Part shown: positions 28,101 to 41,727 of the stretch, in pieces
Layout of the letters: each line of letters starts with the position of its first letter
Position numbering within the stretch: the first letter of the stretch is position 1
Assembly: GCA_017165825.1 (NCBI GenBank)
Contig: CM029379.1
Coordinates: 21,218,044 to 21,282,043, forward strand
Length of the DNA: 64,000 nt
Origin: Hepsetus odoe
Lineage: Eukaryota > Chordata > Actinopteri > Characiformes > Hepsetidae
Direction: 5' to 3'
Notes under the pieces: generated by a model
Databases searched by the model: none
Seen by the model: the letters and a program-made list of their open reading frames with translations, nothing else
Told to the model about the DNA's origin: nothing
Made by a program: the position numbers and the translations under genes

Positions 28101-31100
28101 TTGTTCAGGTCATACAGGTAGAGAAATTCAGTGAGAGTAGTGGTTTGGGAATCAGCCTGGAAGTTAGTGCTGGTCACCACTACATACGCTCTGTACTACC
28201 TGAGGGACCTGTTGGACGTTCTGGAAAACTCTACAGTGGAGATGAACTACTGGAGGTGCAAACACACACACGTAGACACTCGTTTGTTTTAATATCAAAA
28301 TATGCATAGGTACACAGGTATGTATATATATATACATACGCAGTACTGTGCTAAATATTTAGGAAGGTGTGAAACAATGCTGTAAACAAAGAATGCTTTC
28401 AGAAATATAAATAATGATTGTTTATTTTGATCAATTTGCAAAATGCAAAGTGAGCAAACAAAAGAAAAACCTAAATCAAATCAATATTTGGTGTTACTAC
28501 CTTTTGCCTTCAAACCAGCATCAATTCTTCTAGGTACACTTGCACAAAGTCAGGGATTTTGTAGGATTATAGTCGGTGTCTGATCAACCAGTTTTACCAA
28601 ACAGGTGCTGATGATCATCAGTGTCACACGGAGGTTGAAACACAGTCATGTTTGGAACAACCTACCAGCCGAGTTCCTTCAAAAACTGTGTGCAAGTGTA
28701 CCTAGAAGAATTGAGGCTGTTTTGAAGGCAAAGGGTGGTCACACCAAATATAGATTTGATTAAGATTTCTCTTTTGTTCATTCCCTGCATTTTATTGATT
28801 GATGAAAATAAATAATTAACACTTCCATTTGTGAAAGCATTCTTAGTTTACAGCATTTTTTCACACCTGCCTAAAACTTTTGCACAGTGCTATGGATATA
28901 TATTTCATATATACATGAATGACGTGTGATTTTATTCAGGCACTATGATATTACGATTCTCTAAATATGTATTAAATTAATATGTAATTATGTGCATACA
29001 AGAATTCTTACTTGAAATACTGCATATACTTTGTATTCCTATAAATTCTATTAAATATTTATTGATCCTTAATAACTTATGGTTTTGGGTCAGTCATCAG
29101 TTAAGAATATGAATGTAGACATATTTGCAACAAAGAAATATGACTGCTTGGTGTTAAAATAGAGAGTTTTAATTTACTCTTAATATTGAAAAGGTAGAAG
29201 TAGCCAAATGCTAAATCTAACAAGCAGGCCAGTGCAGGAACACATGCTAAAGAGGGCTTGTTTTCTTGTAATTTAAATCTTTTAGGAAAGTTTAATGAAA
29301 CAGTGGGTTTGATGGAGTTTTCCCTTCACCTGATAAATCGCATTTGCACAATTTAAAAAAAAAAATTGTTATCAATTTTACTGTATGTATGTGTTTGCAT
29401 GCAACTGCATGCATGTGTGCATGCTTTTAGGTGAATGGTATTTCCCTAAGAGGTGAGACCCACAAGGAGGTGGTGAGCATTCTGAAGGAGTTGCCCATAT
29501 GTGTGCACATGACCTGCTGTAGGCCTGCCCTCTTGCCTTCAACTGACAGCCAAACAGACCCATCAAGGCTGAGTGAGCCTACAGAGCCTACAGAAAAGGT
29601 AAGATGAGTAAAAGTTCATTATGCATGTAAAGGTATGGGAACACTGCACAGCTCATCTTATCTAGAACCTGCAGACACTGGATACCAGCATTTAGGGGCA
29701 GCGCTGGCCTAGTGGTTATGGAGTTGCCCCCGCATCGGAAGATTGCGGGTTCGATTCCCTCACCAGAAGGTTGCCCTGAGGTACCCTTGAGCAAGGAACC
29801 GTCCCCATCACTGCTCCCTGGGCGCTTTCAATAGCTGCCCACTGCTGCACGGTGTTTGCATGGGTTAAATGCAGAGGTCCAATTTCATTGTGGTTCACTG
29901 CGTGCTGTGCTGTGACCTCGCAATGGCAAGGGTTTTCACTTTCATATAAATTGCCAGGAGATGAATTAATCCAAAAGAGGCAAGGGCTATTATTACTTGC
30001 TCTTGATTAATAAAGAAAACCAAATGTAGACTTTGAGGTTAATGATTGAGTTGTTCAACAGTCTATATGTTGCAGCAAATTCCAATTTTAAATGAATGAA
30101 TATATTTAATGTAGTATTTCTTCCTGCTTGTTTACTCACATCTAAAAGTATTTTGGTAAAAGAGCTGTCAGATTTGCCCTCATCTGGATTATGTCAGATT
30201 ATGTTATGCAGGTGGACAGATATAATCCCAACCCTACCTTAGCAACCCTCAGACCGACAAAGGCGAGCAGAGAGCTGCAGTCAAATGACATACAATGTAG
30301 TTTTATCTTTAAGACACCGGTTTAAATGCCCTACTTTGAAGAAGTTTTGGCGCTACATTCGCTATTCTGTCTTTGGTCTTTGTGTGAAGGTCCTAGGTGA
30401 TGTTGAGGACTTTCTTGTGCCTGGCAAATCAGAGAACAGGGTGAGAGAGCATGTGATGGAGGAGACGTTGGGAGCTCCGTTGGCAATGTGGGAATCAGAG
30501 ATTCAGGACATTGAGCTGGAGAAAGGAGAACGAGGGCTTGGATTCAGTATCTTAGACTATCAGGTAAGAGAATGCTATAGGTGTAAAATCAGAAGCCTTA
30601 ACTGCAGATTACAGGAGCAAACTGGATGCACTCTCATCAAAAATATTTCACTTAAAGTGTGAGAATGGTTTAGGATCTTGAACGTGCAGTTGTGCTTCAT
30701 ATATTTGTCTGTATTTACTTATTCTATATTCTATATTCGCACTTCTGTATAAATCTTACCTAAACAGATACTGATCTCGACCCGAACTGAGACAAGGTAT
30801 GGTGTGTGTGTTTGTCTGCAGGACCCTATGGACCCAGCTAAGACAGTAATTGTGATCCGTTCATTGGTGCCCGAGGGTGTGGCGGAGCTGGATGGGCGTT
30901 TGTTGCCAGGAGACCGGCTGATGTATGTAAACAACACCAACCTGGAGCGCGCCAGTCTAGAGGAGGCTGTGCAGGCTCTGAAGGGCGCCAACTTGGGCAC
31001 AGTGCGCATCGGGGTGGCCAAGCCACTGCCTGTAAGAAAACTGAACTTTATTATAGCTTATTACGGTGAAAGAGCCTGTGTTTGTGCACATCTGTGTGTA

Positions 31101-31571
31101 AATGTCTATTTTTGCATGTTTTTGTCTGCTCCTTTGGAAGCCTGTGCTTCAGTAACCTAACACCTCTACAGGTTCTTTAAATATTTCATGCTGTAGGCAA
31201 AGCCCTGCTTATGTTTGAAAAAGTTTTCAAAGCTGATAAAAATGAAACTTTTGAATTGACTCTACCTCTGTTTTATGATCTGTTTTTTGTGTATTCCTGG
31301 CAAAGATTTAAATCTGCCATAGTTGACACCGTCTGGTTCATCTGCAACTTTTCATCTCCCGAAGGCTTGTATCGCTGCCGAATCAGATCCTTTTTACATT
31401 GTTGGGAGTGCTGGCTTTTTTCCAGCTCTCTCATTCTCTCACTTTCTCTATCTCTCTGCCCCCTGCCCCTCTGATTTTCTCTCTTTCATTTCTATCTTGA
31501 TCCCTTTGTCAGTCTTTCTCTTTCATTTTGGCTTTTCTTCTACCTTTATTTCTGTTTTGGTTCTGTTTTGC

Positions 31572-31622
<51 letters not shown>

Positions 31623-34600
31623 ATCTCGTTCTCTCCCACTTTCCTTTCCCTGTTCCTCTTACTTAATCTTTCCCTTTGCTTAATCTTAATTTGACAAAAA
31701 GGCTTCACAATGTAGGTGTTTTTTTCACTTTAACTATAATGAAATGGAAAACCCTTGAGGATCATGTTAACCTTCCTTATGGGATTCCAGATTATATCTC
31801 AGTGTATTAAGATTTCCTGTATTTTAATTCCATTTTCTTGTTTCTATAGCAAGTCCTCTGCATGTAGAATACCCCCAAAAAATCTATTTAAATTAAAGAA
31901 TTAATTGACGGTAATCACAGAGTAAGCATTCTGCTAGTAACTCACCTTGCACTACTAACTTGCTCAATCACAATACTTTTTTTAAGTAATCAAATCAATC
32001 ACATGAAACCCAATCCAAAGCCATCTAACCAATTAGTTGTCACTTATTTTGTAACTGTCATTGTAAGCGTACATAGCAGTCTCACTACACTGTCTTTGCA
32101 GTCTGAGGATGGTGCTGCCTCTTCCTCCTCTATCTTCTCAGTTTTGGTGCAAAAGGAGAGAGATGAGGATGAGGAAGATGGGATGTTCCGCGCTGAGCCG
32201 GCGCTGGTCAGTGTGTAATGAGATTTGTTTTGAAAATAAATCTTCTGATTTATGAATTCTACTCTCTGAGGCAAGTTACTAGTGCAAGGCATGGGGAAGG
32301 ATATACAGAGAACACAGATTTGGATTTTTTTATGTTTTTTTGTTTTTGTTGTTGTTTGGTAATGCTTGAGTAATCCTTTAGATATGGTATCACATTTTAT
32401 ATTTGTAGACAAATATTCTTGAGAGAATTAAACAGATATTCTTTTTATGAAAGAAAATAAGAAAACAAAAGTCTATCTGATATATAATGTGATCAGATGG
32501 GGAAAAGGAATCCAGAGTCTAAGCTAATCCACTTGTAAGCTAATGGGCTTTTTCACATTGACTACATTTAATAATCATGGGTCCATCATCAGAAGAAAGC
32601 TGTAGCTGTGGAAACCACTGCTTCCAAAAATGTAACCAGAATTTCTTGAGGAGAATCAGTCACTTAATGTAAATTTAAACCAATAAGAGTTTAAAATGAC
32701 TATAAAAACCAGCTTATTTCATCAATGCACATGATTTCTTAAAGTTGGAAAAACTTGAACACCGTGGCCTCTACAACTTTTGAACAGTGTGTATGAACTG
32801 AACCTTGCGATCTTGCAGTCAGATCTGACTGATGCAACTAACTCATTACAGATTGACTCTAGTGATGCGGACTTGTCGGATGAGAAAGCATTTGATCGTC
32901 ACTACGGCCATGAACAAGATGACACATTTCAGGCATCCATGATTGCTCTCCATGGTAGCACCTGCAGTGCTGATCTGACCTATCAGATGACAATGCAGGC
33001 CTCCACACCCCAGGTATTTACAGCTGTTTAGACTTAATGTAACTGTTGTACCCACCAACGGTACCACTTCACATTAAGACTACACTTATAAAAGCTTTAT
33101 GAATGGTTTGTAGTTAGCAAATATTATTCATTAGGTTGTAAACACCTTGAAGACATTAACAAGCACTTAAAACACACAAAAAAGGGCATAGTGATGATTT
33201 GCTCAATGGTGAACACACACTTATCTATACCACAAATGTCATCCATAAGTCAGGTGGCATTGCTTTGCACTTGAGCTATGATATAATGTGGATAACAAGT
33301 AAGGGAACCTTCTACTTCACTAGGTACCACTGTCTGAGATTGTATTACATACTGCTTTCTTTAAAAAACAGAAATTTGAATAAAATAGCTAAAAACAATA
33401 GAGGCACTAACATTAAAGCTTAATTATGCTCATATGCATGTCCATGGTAATAGATAATAGTAATTGTGTGAAAGACCTCAAGTTTATAAGAGATTAGTTA
33501 ACTAGATAATTAGATAATGAATTTTGATTAATCGCTTTTGTTTGTGTAGTTAATCACTGCTCATCTTTTTTGCCTTAATTGTTGAAATGTTCCCCGAAGC
33601 ATTTTTTCTTTCATTTAAAAAGCAGTACATGTTGTAATTTCAGTTGTTAAAATAATGAAAGAGCTCACTTTCTCAGGAATCATGTCAGCCTGAGCATGAA
33701 TTTCTGGTTTCCATTGCTAACATACTCTGAGAGCATCAGTGTCCGCATGTTCTACCCACTAATTGTGAAAAAAAAAATGCCACTTTGAACGGACATGATT
33801 AAAATATCAAGCGGTTACACATGAATAAAATATTTTACATCCAAACAGTTCTCGCAAAAACACAATATTTTCACACATTTTATTTATGTTTGACCGCTTG
33901 CCATATTTTATTCATGAAGCAATTTTTCTGAGTGTATACAGTCCATTATCCCAGCTCTCCGGTTACTTTGGTGAACCTTCCTCTCACTCTCATCCATACA
34001 GCTCAAGGATTCTTGTGTACAGTACTTAAAGGTTGAATGTACCTTGGTGATAAATTAGTGTTTAAATCTAGCCATTTGGCTGACACTCTTCTGTGGAACT
34101 ATGGATAATCTGAAGGGAAAGTTAGATAAATAGCACTTTACCTAATGTCAATTACTGACATCAATGATTTAATGCAATACTGTGCTATTAATTTGTTAAC
34201 TTTAACAGCACAAGTTGTAGTCTCAGTGCAAAACTCAAGGAACATTTTGATTGAAAACATTTTGACTGATCAACAGCATAAAATATAATAGAAATAGCAG
34301 ACCATATATCTCCCTATAGACTCATGGCTTAATATTTCTGTGCCAACCTCTTGGTCCCCTCTATTGCAGTTCAGGCTGTATATCAGCAACCTCCCCAACC
34401 AACCCCTTCTATAAATTAGCTCCCCCCCCCCCAACCCAACCCAAACATCTTTAATGCCCCACTGAGTATCATTAGCTAAAGTAGCCCATTCTCACCAGTC
34501 ATTCAGAGGAAAATCTTCAGTTTCGTCTTCTGTATAAAGGCTCTCATGTCATGTTCTGAGGCAGCAAGGCCCATCAGCTCAGGTTTTATTTGAGTTTTTA

Positions 34601-36292
34601 TTGGCCCTTGTAGGTGCAGCTGGCACACAAAGCCTCCCCTGAAGTCAATCATAGATAGATATTCATGTTATAGTTGCCTGGAGCCCAACCACAGTCACAA
34701 ATTGGAGAATATTTGGACCATGTGAATCCTTTTTACTCTATTAGTTTTGTGAATAAAGATCACTTCTTTGGTACTGATTGAAATATTATCTGGTCATAAT
34801 AGTGGGCATAAAGTTGAGGGTGGGCAAAATTATCATTTGTGGTTGTTAATAATTTACATAAATGTATACTTTTCTGAATAAGTTTAAAACACTGAACAAC
34901 ACATCATAACAGCATGTTTGCAAATATTAAAGGAATAGCAAAAAAATCGAATGTATACCCATGTCTCATATATGGCAAACATTATTGACCAACCTAGGCA
35001 AGTTTGGTTTCTAAAATTAGCTTCTGGATACTTGGAAACCCTGATCTCAGAGCAGATTTTTCTGTATTTTCACGATAACTGATCCTAGATCAGCTGTTTT
35101 ACTGTGTTTGTGAAAAACAGCCCATAATCCGAAAAGATCATGTTAACTCCCCAAAAGACATTGGAAGAGCTGAATGTGGTTTGTGTGGGTCAAACGATTT
35201 TCTCCATACTAATAAACTAAAAATCCTTCTTCTAGTTTTGATGGCCTTTTAAAAGGCTCTACTGCTTTACTCATCCATTTTGTTCATAATCCTCTTTAAA
35301 ACAATCATGATACATACATCATGATAATATATCGCAGCTGATATGATTGAATATGAAGCGAATGTGGCCATTTTGTCTTACCTAGAGGAACACTTGCTTG
35401 GATTCATTCATGGAGTATCCCTTTATGACCGCATCCGAGATCGCAGACGATACTGAACCATTTTCTCCAGAGGAGGAGGCAGCCTCGATAAGGCATGAGG
35501 GAGGGGCTTTAAGACCTGGCCCCACCCACTCAGATCTGATCATGGACCTGGGCTTAGACGAAATGGAACCAATGGACGAGATGATGACCACAGGTGGAAT
35601 ATGCCGAGATAGCCTCACCTCCGCTGCAAAAGAGAAGAAGCTTATAAAGTCATTTTATATGGAAGCGGGTTCGGTCATGCCTGAGCTTCGAGTTCCTAAA
35701 AGCATTTATGTTGGAGATTCTCAAGAGGAGGTAAAGAGTTCTATATGATCCAGGATCACATAATTCAGGAGAGAGGGAAACAATTATAAAGATCAGGGAA
35801 TTTTCTCTGCGCAGTATAGGCATCTTATTTACAAGTGGAAACGACCAGATGTAGGGACGAAACAGCACACTGACCTTGTGCTTCAGTAGTGTTTTTGACA
35901 GGTTCTTGCAGACTGCTCTTCACAACTTGGAACACAGCAGCTGTGTCTGAAACTGAAGGCAGCTGCCATAAAGCCTCGCTGTCTAATTAGAAGAAACCTT
36001 CAACCAAATTGCCTTTGAAACAGTTTGATTCAGACATGACTGGGTGCTTCCTGCCTCAGAATGTTTGTTATGTTAGATGCAGCTAGCACCCCTGTTACAC
36101 AAATAGCCACTTGTAAGACAAAAGAAACGATGGAGGAGCACTTGTGTTTAGTTCCATAGGGCTGGCTTAGCAATGAACTAAGCAGACTTTGTAATGTAAT
36201 TTTATTTTTTTTTTCCAAATTTCTTATTAGGTACAGATTCAAAGATTTGGTGATTGGTTTTCTTTATTTTTTGCTTGTTATAAAGCACCTTG

Positions 36293-36378
<86 letters not shown>

Positions 36379-39300
36379 CAAGGTGCTTTATAACAAGCAA
36401 AAAATAAAGAAAACCAATCACCAAATCTTTGAATCTGTACCTAATAAGAAATTTGGAAAAAAAAAATAAAATTACATTACAAAGTCTGCTTAGTTCATTG
36501 CTAAGCCAGCCCTATGGAACTAAACACAAGTGCTCCTCCATCGTTTCTTTTGTCTTACAAGTGGCTATTTGTGTAACAGGGGTGCTAGCTGCATCTAACA
36601 TAACAAACATTCTGAGGCAGGAAGCACCCAGTCATGTCTGAATCAAACTGTTTCAAAGGCAATTTGGTTGAAGGTTTCTTCTAATTAGACAGCGAGGCTT
36701 TANATATATATATATATATATAAATGTATGTATTTTGATATTTAGAGTATATAACCTTATTTATTATATATTACTGTTTGTTTAAGATGCAAAATGATTT
36801 TCAGGCTCTGGAAATCTGCAATTAAGTTAAAAACGTCTTTTTATCTAATAGAAATATTAAAAATTCAGCTCAATTTTTTTTTAAATGATTCAAATTGGTG
36901 TCTATCAGCAATCATTCATTGTTATCAATGTTACATTATTAGAAAAAATATTATACCAGTTATAATGTATAAAGTAGTTATGTATTGTGACACCGCACAT
37001 AATGCTGCCATAGCCGATGGCCATAATAATGCATAAAGAAGTTATAATGGTACTTATAATAGTACCATTGGTAAATGATGGGGTATGTAAGATACTTTCT
37101 GAGATTTATTTCGACCCTCCCTTCCTCTCTTATCCCTGCTCATCCCATTAGAAAGTGCGACAACATGCTAGAACTCAGAGCCTTGCAGTTAGTTTTCACC
37201 TCTCTCCAGACTGTGTGTCCTTGCCTTGAGTAGTGGTGCTTATGTTTAGTGATGGGATTTTGTGAAGTTGTACCAAATAGTTTGTCCTCAAACAGGAAGA
37301 GGATTTCCCTTTGGTCAAAACTGCCGAAGAACCTGATCAACCAGAAATGACTCCAGGGAGCAATTTCGAGAGGACCATCACTGTTGTCAAGGGCAACTCA
37401 AGTTTAGGTTTGTGATTTAACTGAAAATTTTCAAATACTAGGATACTTCCTTAAAGATAAAAATATTTCTTTAATAGAAAAGTGCTTTTCACTTTTGCAA
37501 TATGTACTTGAATTACCAGTTAATGAAATGTCTGGTTTGTTTCATGCATGCATTAGCCTTAACGTGTATTACAGACAAGACATGACAATTAAGGTTGTTT
37601 CTATCTTGATTATATTACAGGAATGTTTAGGCCTGTAATATATTGTTGAAAACAGGAGATACTTTTGAAAAATATTTTTCTGTTTTTTGTACAAAAGGAT
37701 AGAGGATACTTATTTTAAAGCCCATACTCATGACAGAAGCTTTTATTTTATTATTTACATTACCTGTGCTGGCTCTTTAACTTGTGTTATGTGTTCATCA
37801 CCGTACACCAACACCGATCATTTCTTTATATCTTTTACCTCCATTACAGGTATGACTGTTAGTGCAGTGAAGGATGGGGTTGGTATGCTGATCCGAAGTA
37901 TCATTCACGGAGGTTCAATAAGCAGAGATGGGCGCTTAGGGGTTGGAGATCTCATACTGGCCATCAATGGGGAACCAGCGGGGAACCTGACCAATGCGCA
38001 GGCCCGAGCTATGCTACGCAGACACTCGCTTATCGGACCTGAAATGGGGTAAGGAGAGAGAACTGAATACCTATACAAACATTCAAATGTTCAAATAACT
38101 AAATAAATATGTTTCGCAGGTGATTTGGTCCTACTGTTGCTGTTTTATACTTCAGGGCGGTTTCCGCATATACAGTATATTTTTTTCAGTTTTTTTGAGG
38201 GGATAATAATGGAACTTCTTGAAAATATGTCTTCAAAAATTATAGGTGACAGACATTTATTACGTTCATGAGTTGAATAAATGATAATGTTAAGTAGGTC
38301 CATTTATCTCAAAACATTCATGTAATTGTAAATTGCAACAGATGTTTGGAAATGATGGACAAAAAGGAACAATATCATTATAAATATAACATTTTCAAAA
38401 GTTTTAGATTATTTAGTAAAACAACAACAAGAATAAAAAGTATTAGACATGCTGGAGCAATTACACGTGGGCGTAAGGTAACCCTGCCAGTAGCTTTCTG
38501 TCTATATGGGTGTAAACTCCCAATATTGTGTAGTGAAACTACGTTCTCTGGAGTGAAAAGCTGGAACTGAGTGTGTGAACCAGAAGTCATCATCTAGCAT
38601 CAATACCTGGCCTGGTCTTAGTAATGCTAAAATGTCTGAATGCAATCAGATCCTCGCAACATTATTAAACCACCTGTAGAGTGGAAAATGTTGTTCAATT
38701 AATAGAAACACACCAGCAGGTGGCTACAAACTTCCAGACAGTTTATACAAATTTTGTTAACTAATCAGAAAGTGCAACTGCCTCAGTTTTTTACAGCAGC
38801 ATCTGTACGGTCGGAGAATTTGCCTCTTGCAATAAACCTGCAAGCTTATCCATGCCCAGTGGTGATACCACAAGGTCCCACACAACCTTGACTTTTTAAG
38901 CTTTCTGTGACTTTGCGAGAGGATTGGTTGAAAAGGGGGACAGGGTTTAGTTGCTTGAGTGCTGCTAACTGAAGCGCCTGAATCAGTAGCAGCGCATAAA
39001 CAAATCTCAACATTTCTAGATCTTCAGTTGCTCCAGAAGAGGAGCTCTGCCCCTTTTATATGTGAGTATTTCTAACTCCTACTCAGTGTGCTGATTTGTT
39101 TGATCTGTGTTTTGGGTTGCCGTGCATGTTTCATGCTTTCTGTGCGTCCCGCTCAAGTTGGTTAATTTGAAAAATTATCCAGATTGGCATCTATAGCAAA
39201 TATAAAAGTTAATATAATTGAATTATTCATGAATGACTTTTCACCAGACTGTGGTCACTGTTAAGCTCCTGTATAGCTAACGCTTTTCCACCACTTAAAT

Positions 39301-41580
39301 GCCCCGACCCTAACCCTGTTCAGGAATATGAAGGTGCTACCGAAAAGTGTTTGCACATTAAAGTGTAGTTTACTTTCCAAATGTAATGAAATGAAAATAA
39401 ATTATTATTATTAAGAAAAAGTCCATGGTTAAGCTATTGATGGAAGAGCTAGAAGCACTCAGACACTCTTCTGGACTAATAATCTTTAGTCTTTTAAATA
39501 TCAGTTCCAACAGCTCATATCTGGGTAATTTCTCCATCACTCGATGTTAACAAACCTCTACTTGTACAATGGAATTTCACTTTCATCCATCACTAACATG
39601 CAGTGCTGACAGCCATCAGTACTGCATTAATACTCTGTTTGTCTGTCAGTAACATGCCTGCTGATCCTCAGAATTGAGAATCTGCTTAGTGCAAATCATT
39701 AGAATCTGAATCAATGCTGTTTGATTCACTTTTTTCTATTTTAATTCAGTCCGCTGTGTTTGCATGCTGAACTGTTTCGAATGAGATTTCATTCACTTCC
39801 ATTAGATCTGTCATCTTCACTTACAACGAAAGGTGTCTGAAACAATTGATTGCATTGATTTGATTTGATTCCTGAACCAAGTCCTCTTACCAAAGTGGCT
39901 CTCCCCGCACCAACAAATCAACAATTAGACTGGCAAAACTTGAGCAATGTTTGCTCAAATTTGGCGAGACATCAAATTTAGCTTCAGAAAAGCATGTCTC
40001 GTTATTTGGAACAGGCATTTGGTAAGAAAGAAAAAAAGACATCTGACTTTTGCAGCAGTATTGCAAGGTATTGCAAGACTTTATTAGCTGTTTCACCTTG
40101 GGCTGTGATAGGCAGAAACATTATATTGGAACTCATTAAATATAAGCTTGCTCTCCGGGAAAAAACAACCAGGTTGATGAATGCTAATTAGTTTACGAGC
40201 AGAGAATTTCATCTCAGATACACTGTCTCCTATAATTCACCCTGTGTCAGAGGATGTTAATGGAATGCTATAGCAAGATATTAGCTATGTCTTTGAAATA
40301 AAAGTAAATAATGTCTTTCTGGAAGTTTTTTTTTTTTTTTGGGCTGATGATGATGACGATGATGATGACACATCTAATAGGTAGAAGAAATGTCAAATAC
40401 TGTATCTAGAGCTCATCAGGGATGTATTTTTTCATGTGTATGTATCAATTTTTCACAGTATTACGTATGTACCAGCGGAGTATTTAGAGGAATACAGAGC
40501 TAGTAAGCAAGCCAAAGAGGATATCTTTGCCATGGATGCATCCACCACCCCAAGGTAAAGAAACATCACTGGAGCTTTGCTCAAGAGCACAGTGCTGGGA
40601 AAGGATGAACATCAATTATTTAATTGGAAATGTATTTGAGTAGCTGTATTTCTGTGAAGATCTAACAATTTTGATATGAAAGAGAAGAATGGGTGGATAT
40701 GTGTTATTCCTTTTGGGGCAGGTGTGCAGCAGAGCTTCCTGAGAGGGAAGATGGAGAAGGAGAGGAGAGCGTACTGCAGACGGCAGCTTTTAGCAACTGG
40801 AACCAGCCGAGAAAGTGAGCACACAAATACACACACGCTTGCCAAGCACATTATTAAATATTCCTACCACTCTCTGACCAGCTGCCTTATAGATCTACTA
40901 ACTACTGCAGATGTACAATCACAGACTGTAGACCATCTGTTACGGCACAATAGTTAGACCCTCCTCTGCCTCTTTTGTTATTGGTTGATTACTGGCCACA
41001 AGTTGCTGCCCTGATATTAGAAACTTTAAACCTTAATGACAACAGCAGCAATAAATGTGCCCTAATACTGTAACCATGGAATCAAAGGCACTAAGCAACA
41101 GCTCTGCCTAGATGGCTGAATGGGGTCATTCACTATCTCTGGTCACCTTTGAATATTCATTAAAGGATGAGAAGTTCACACACAATAAGGCTGTTTCTTG
41201 AATGGACATTCTGAGAGTAATTGTCCATCAGTAAAATGGAGCTTCCAGGTGTTTATAACTAGCAAGCAGGGAAAATGTTCAGTTATGTTCCAGAGAGACG
41301 ATTCTGTTTCCAAGTAATTCATCAGGCAAAAAAGCAATTTATCTTTCTTTTTAAATATGGCAAATCTGATTAAGAAGTATGGTGTTTGTGTGCATAGGGT
41401 GGAGCTTTACAGGGAGTCAGGAAAATCTTTGGGCATAAGCATTGTGGGTGGACGGGGCATGGGCAGTCGCCTCAGCAACGGTGAAGTGATGCGAGGCATC
41501 TTCATCAAACACATCCTGGAAGACAGTCCAGCAGGACGCAACGGAACTCTGAAAACAGGAGACCGAATTGTACAGGTAAA

Positions 41581-41632
<52 letters not shown>

Positions 41633-41683
41633 TACACATACACCATCCTCCCCAAAAAAGAGAACACCTTTCACAAACCTATA

Positions 41684-41727
<44 letters not shown>

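Noticed and set aside
29696..29770. tRNA gene suggested by A-box and B-box sequences
   Set aside because: The boxes belong to the head of a dispersed SINE. There is no complete cloverleaf acceptor stem, and the same head recurs at many sites.
30395..30396. Alternative acceptor AG for coding exon 15
   Set aside because: It breaks the frame into PDZ5; the AG at 30388-30389 keeps phase and matches the human linker.
36030..36641. Two identical 70-residue frames in opposite orientation
   Set aside because: They are the two arms of the perfect palindrome at 35969-36702, which is probably an assembly artefact. The frame has no family resemblance.
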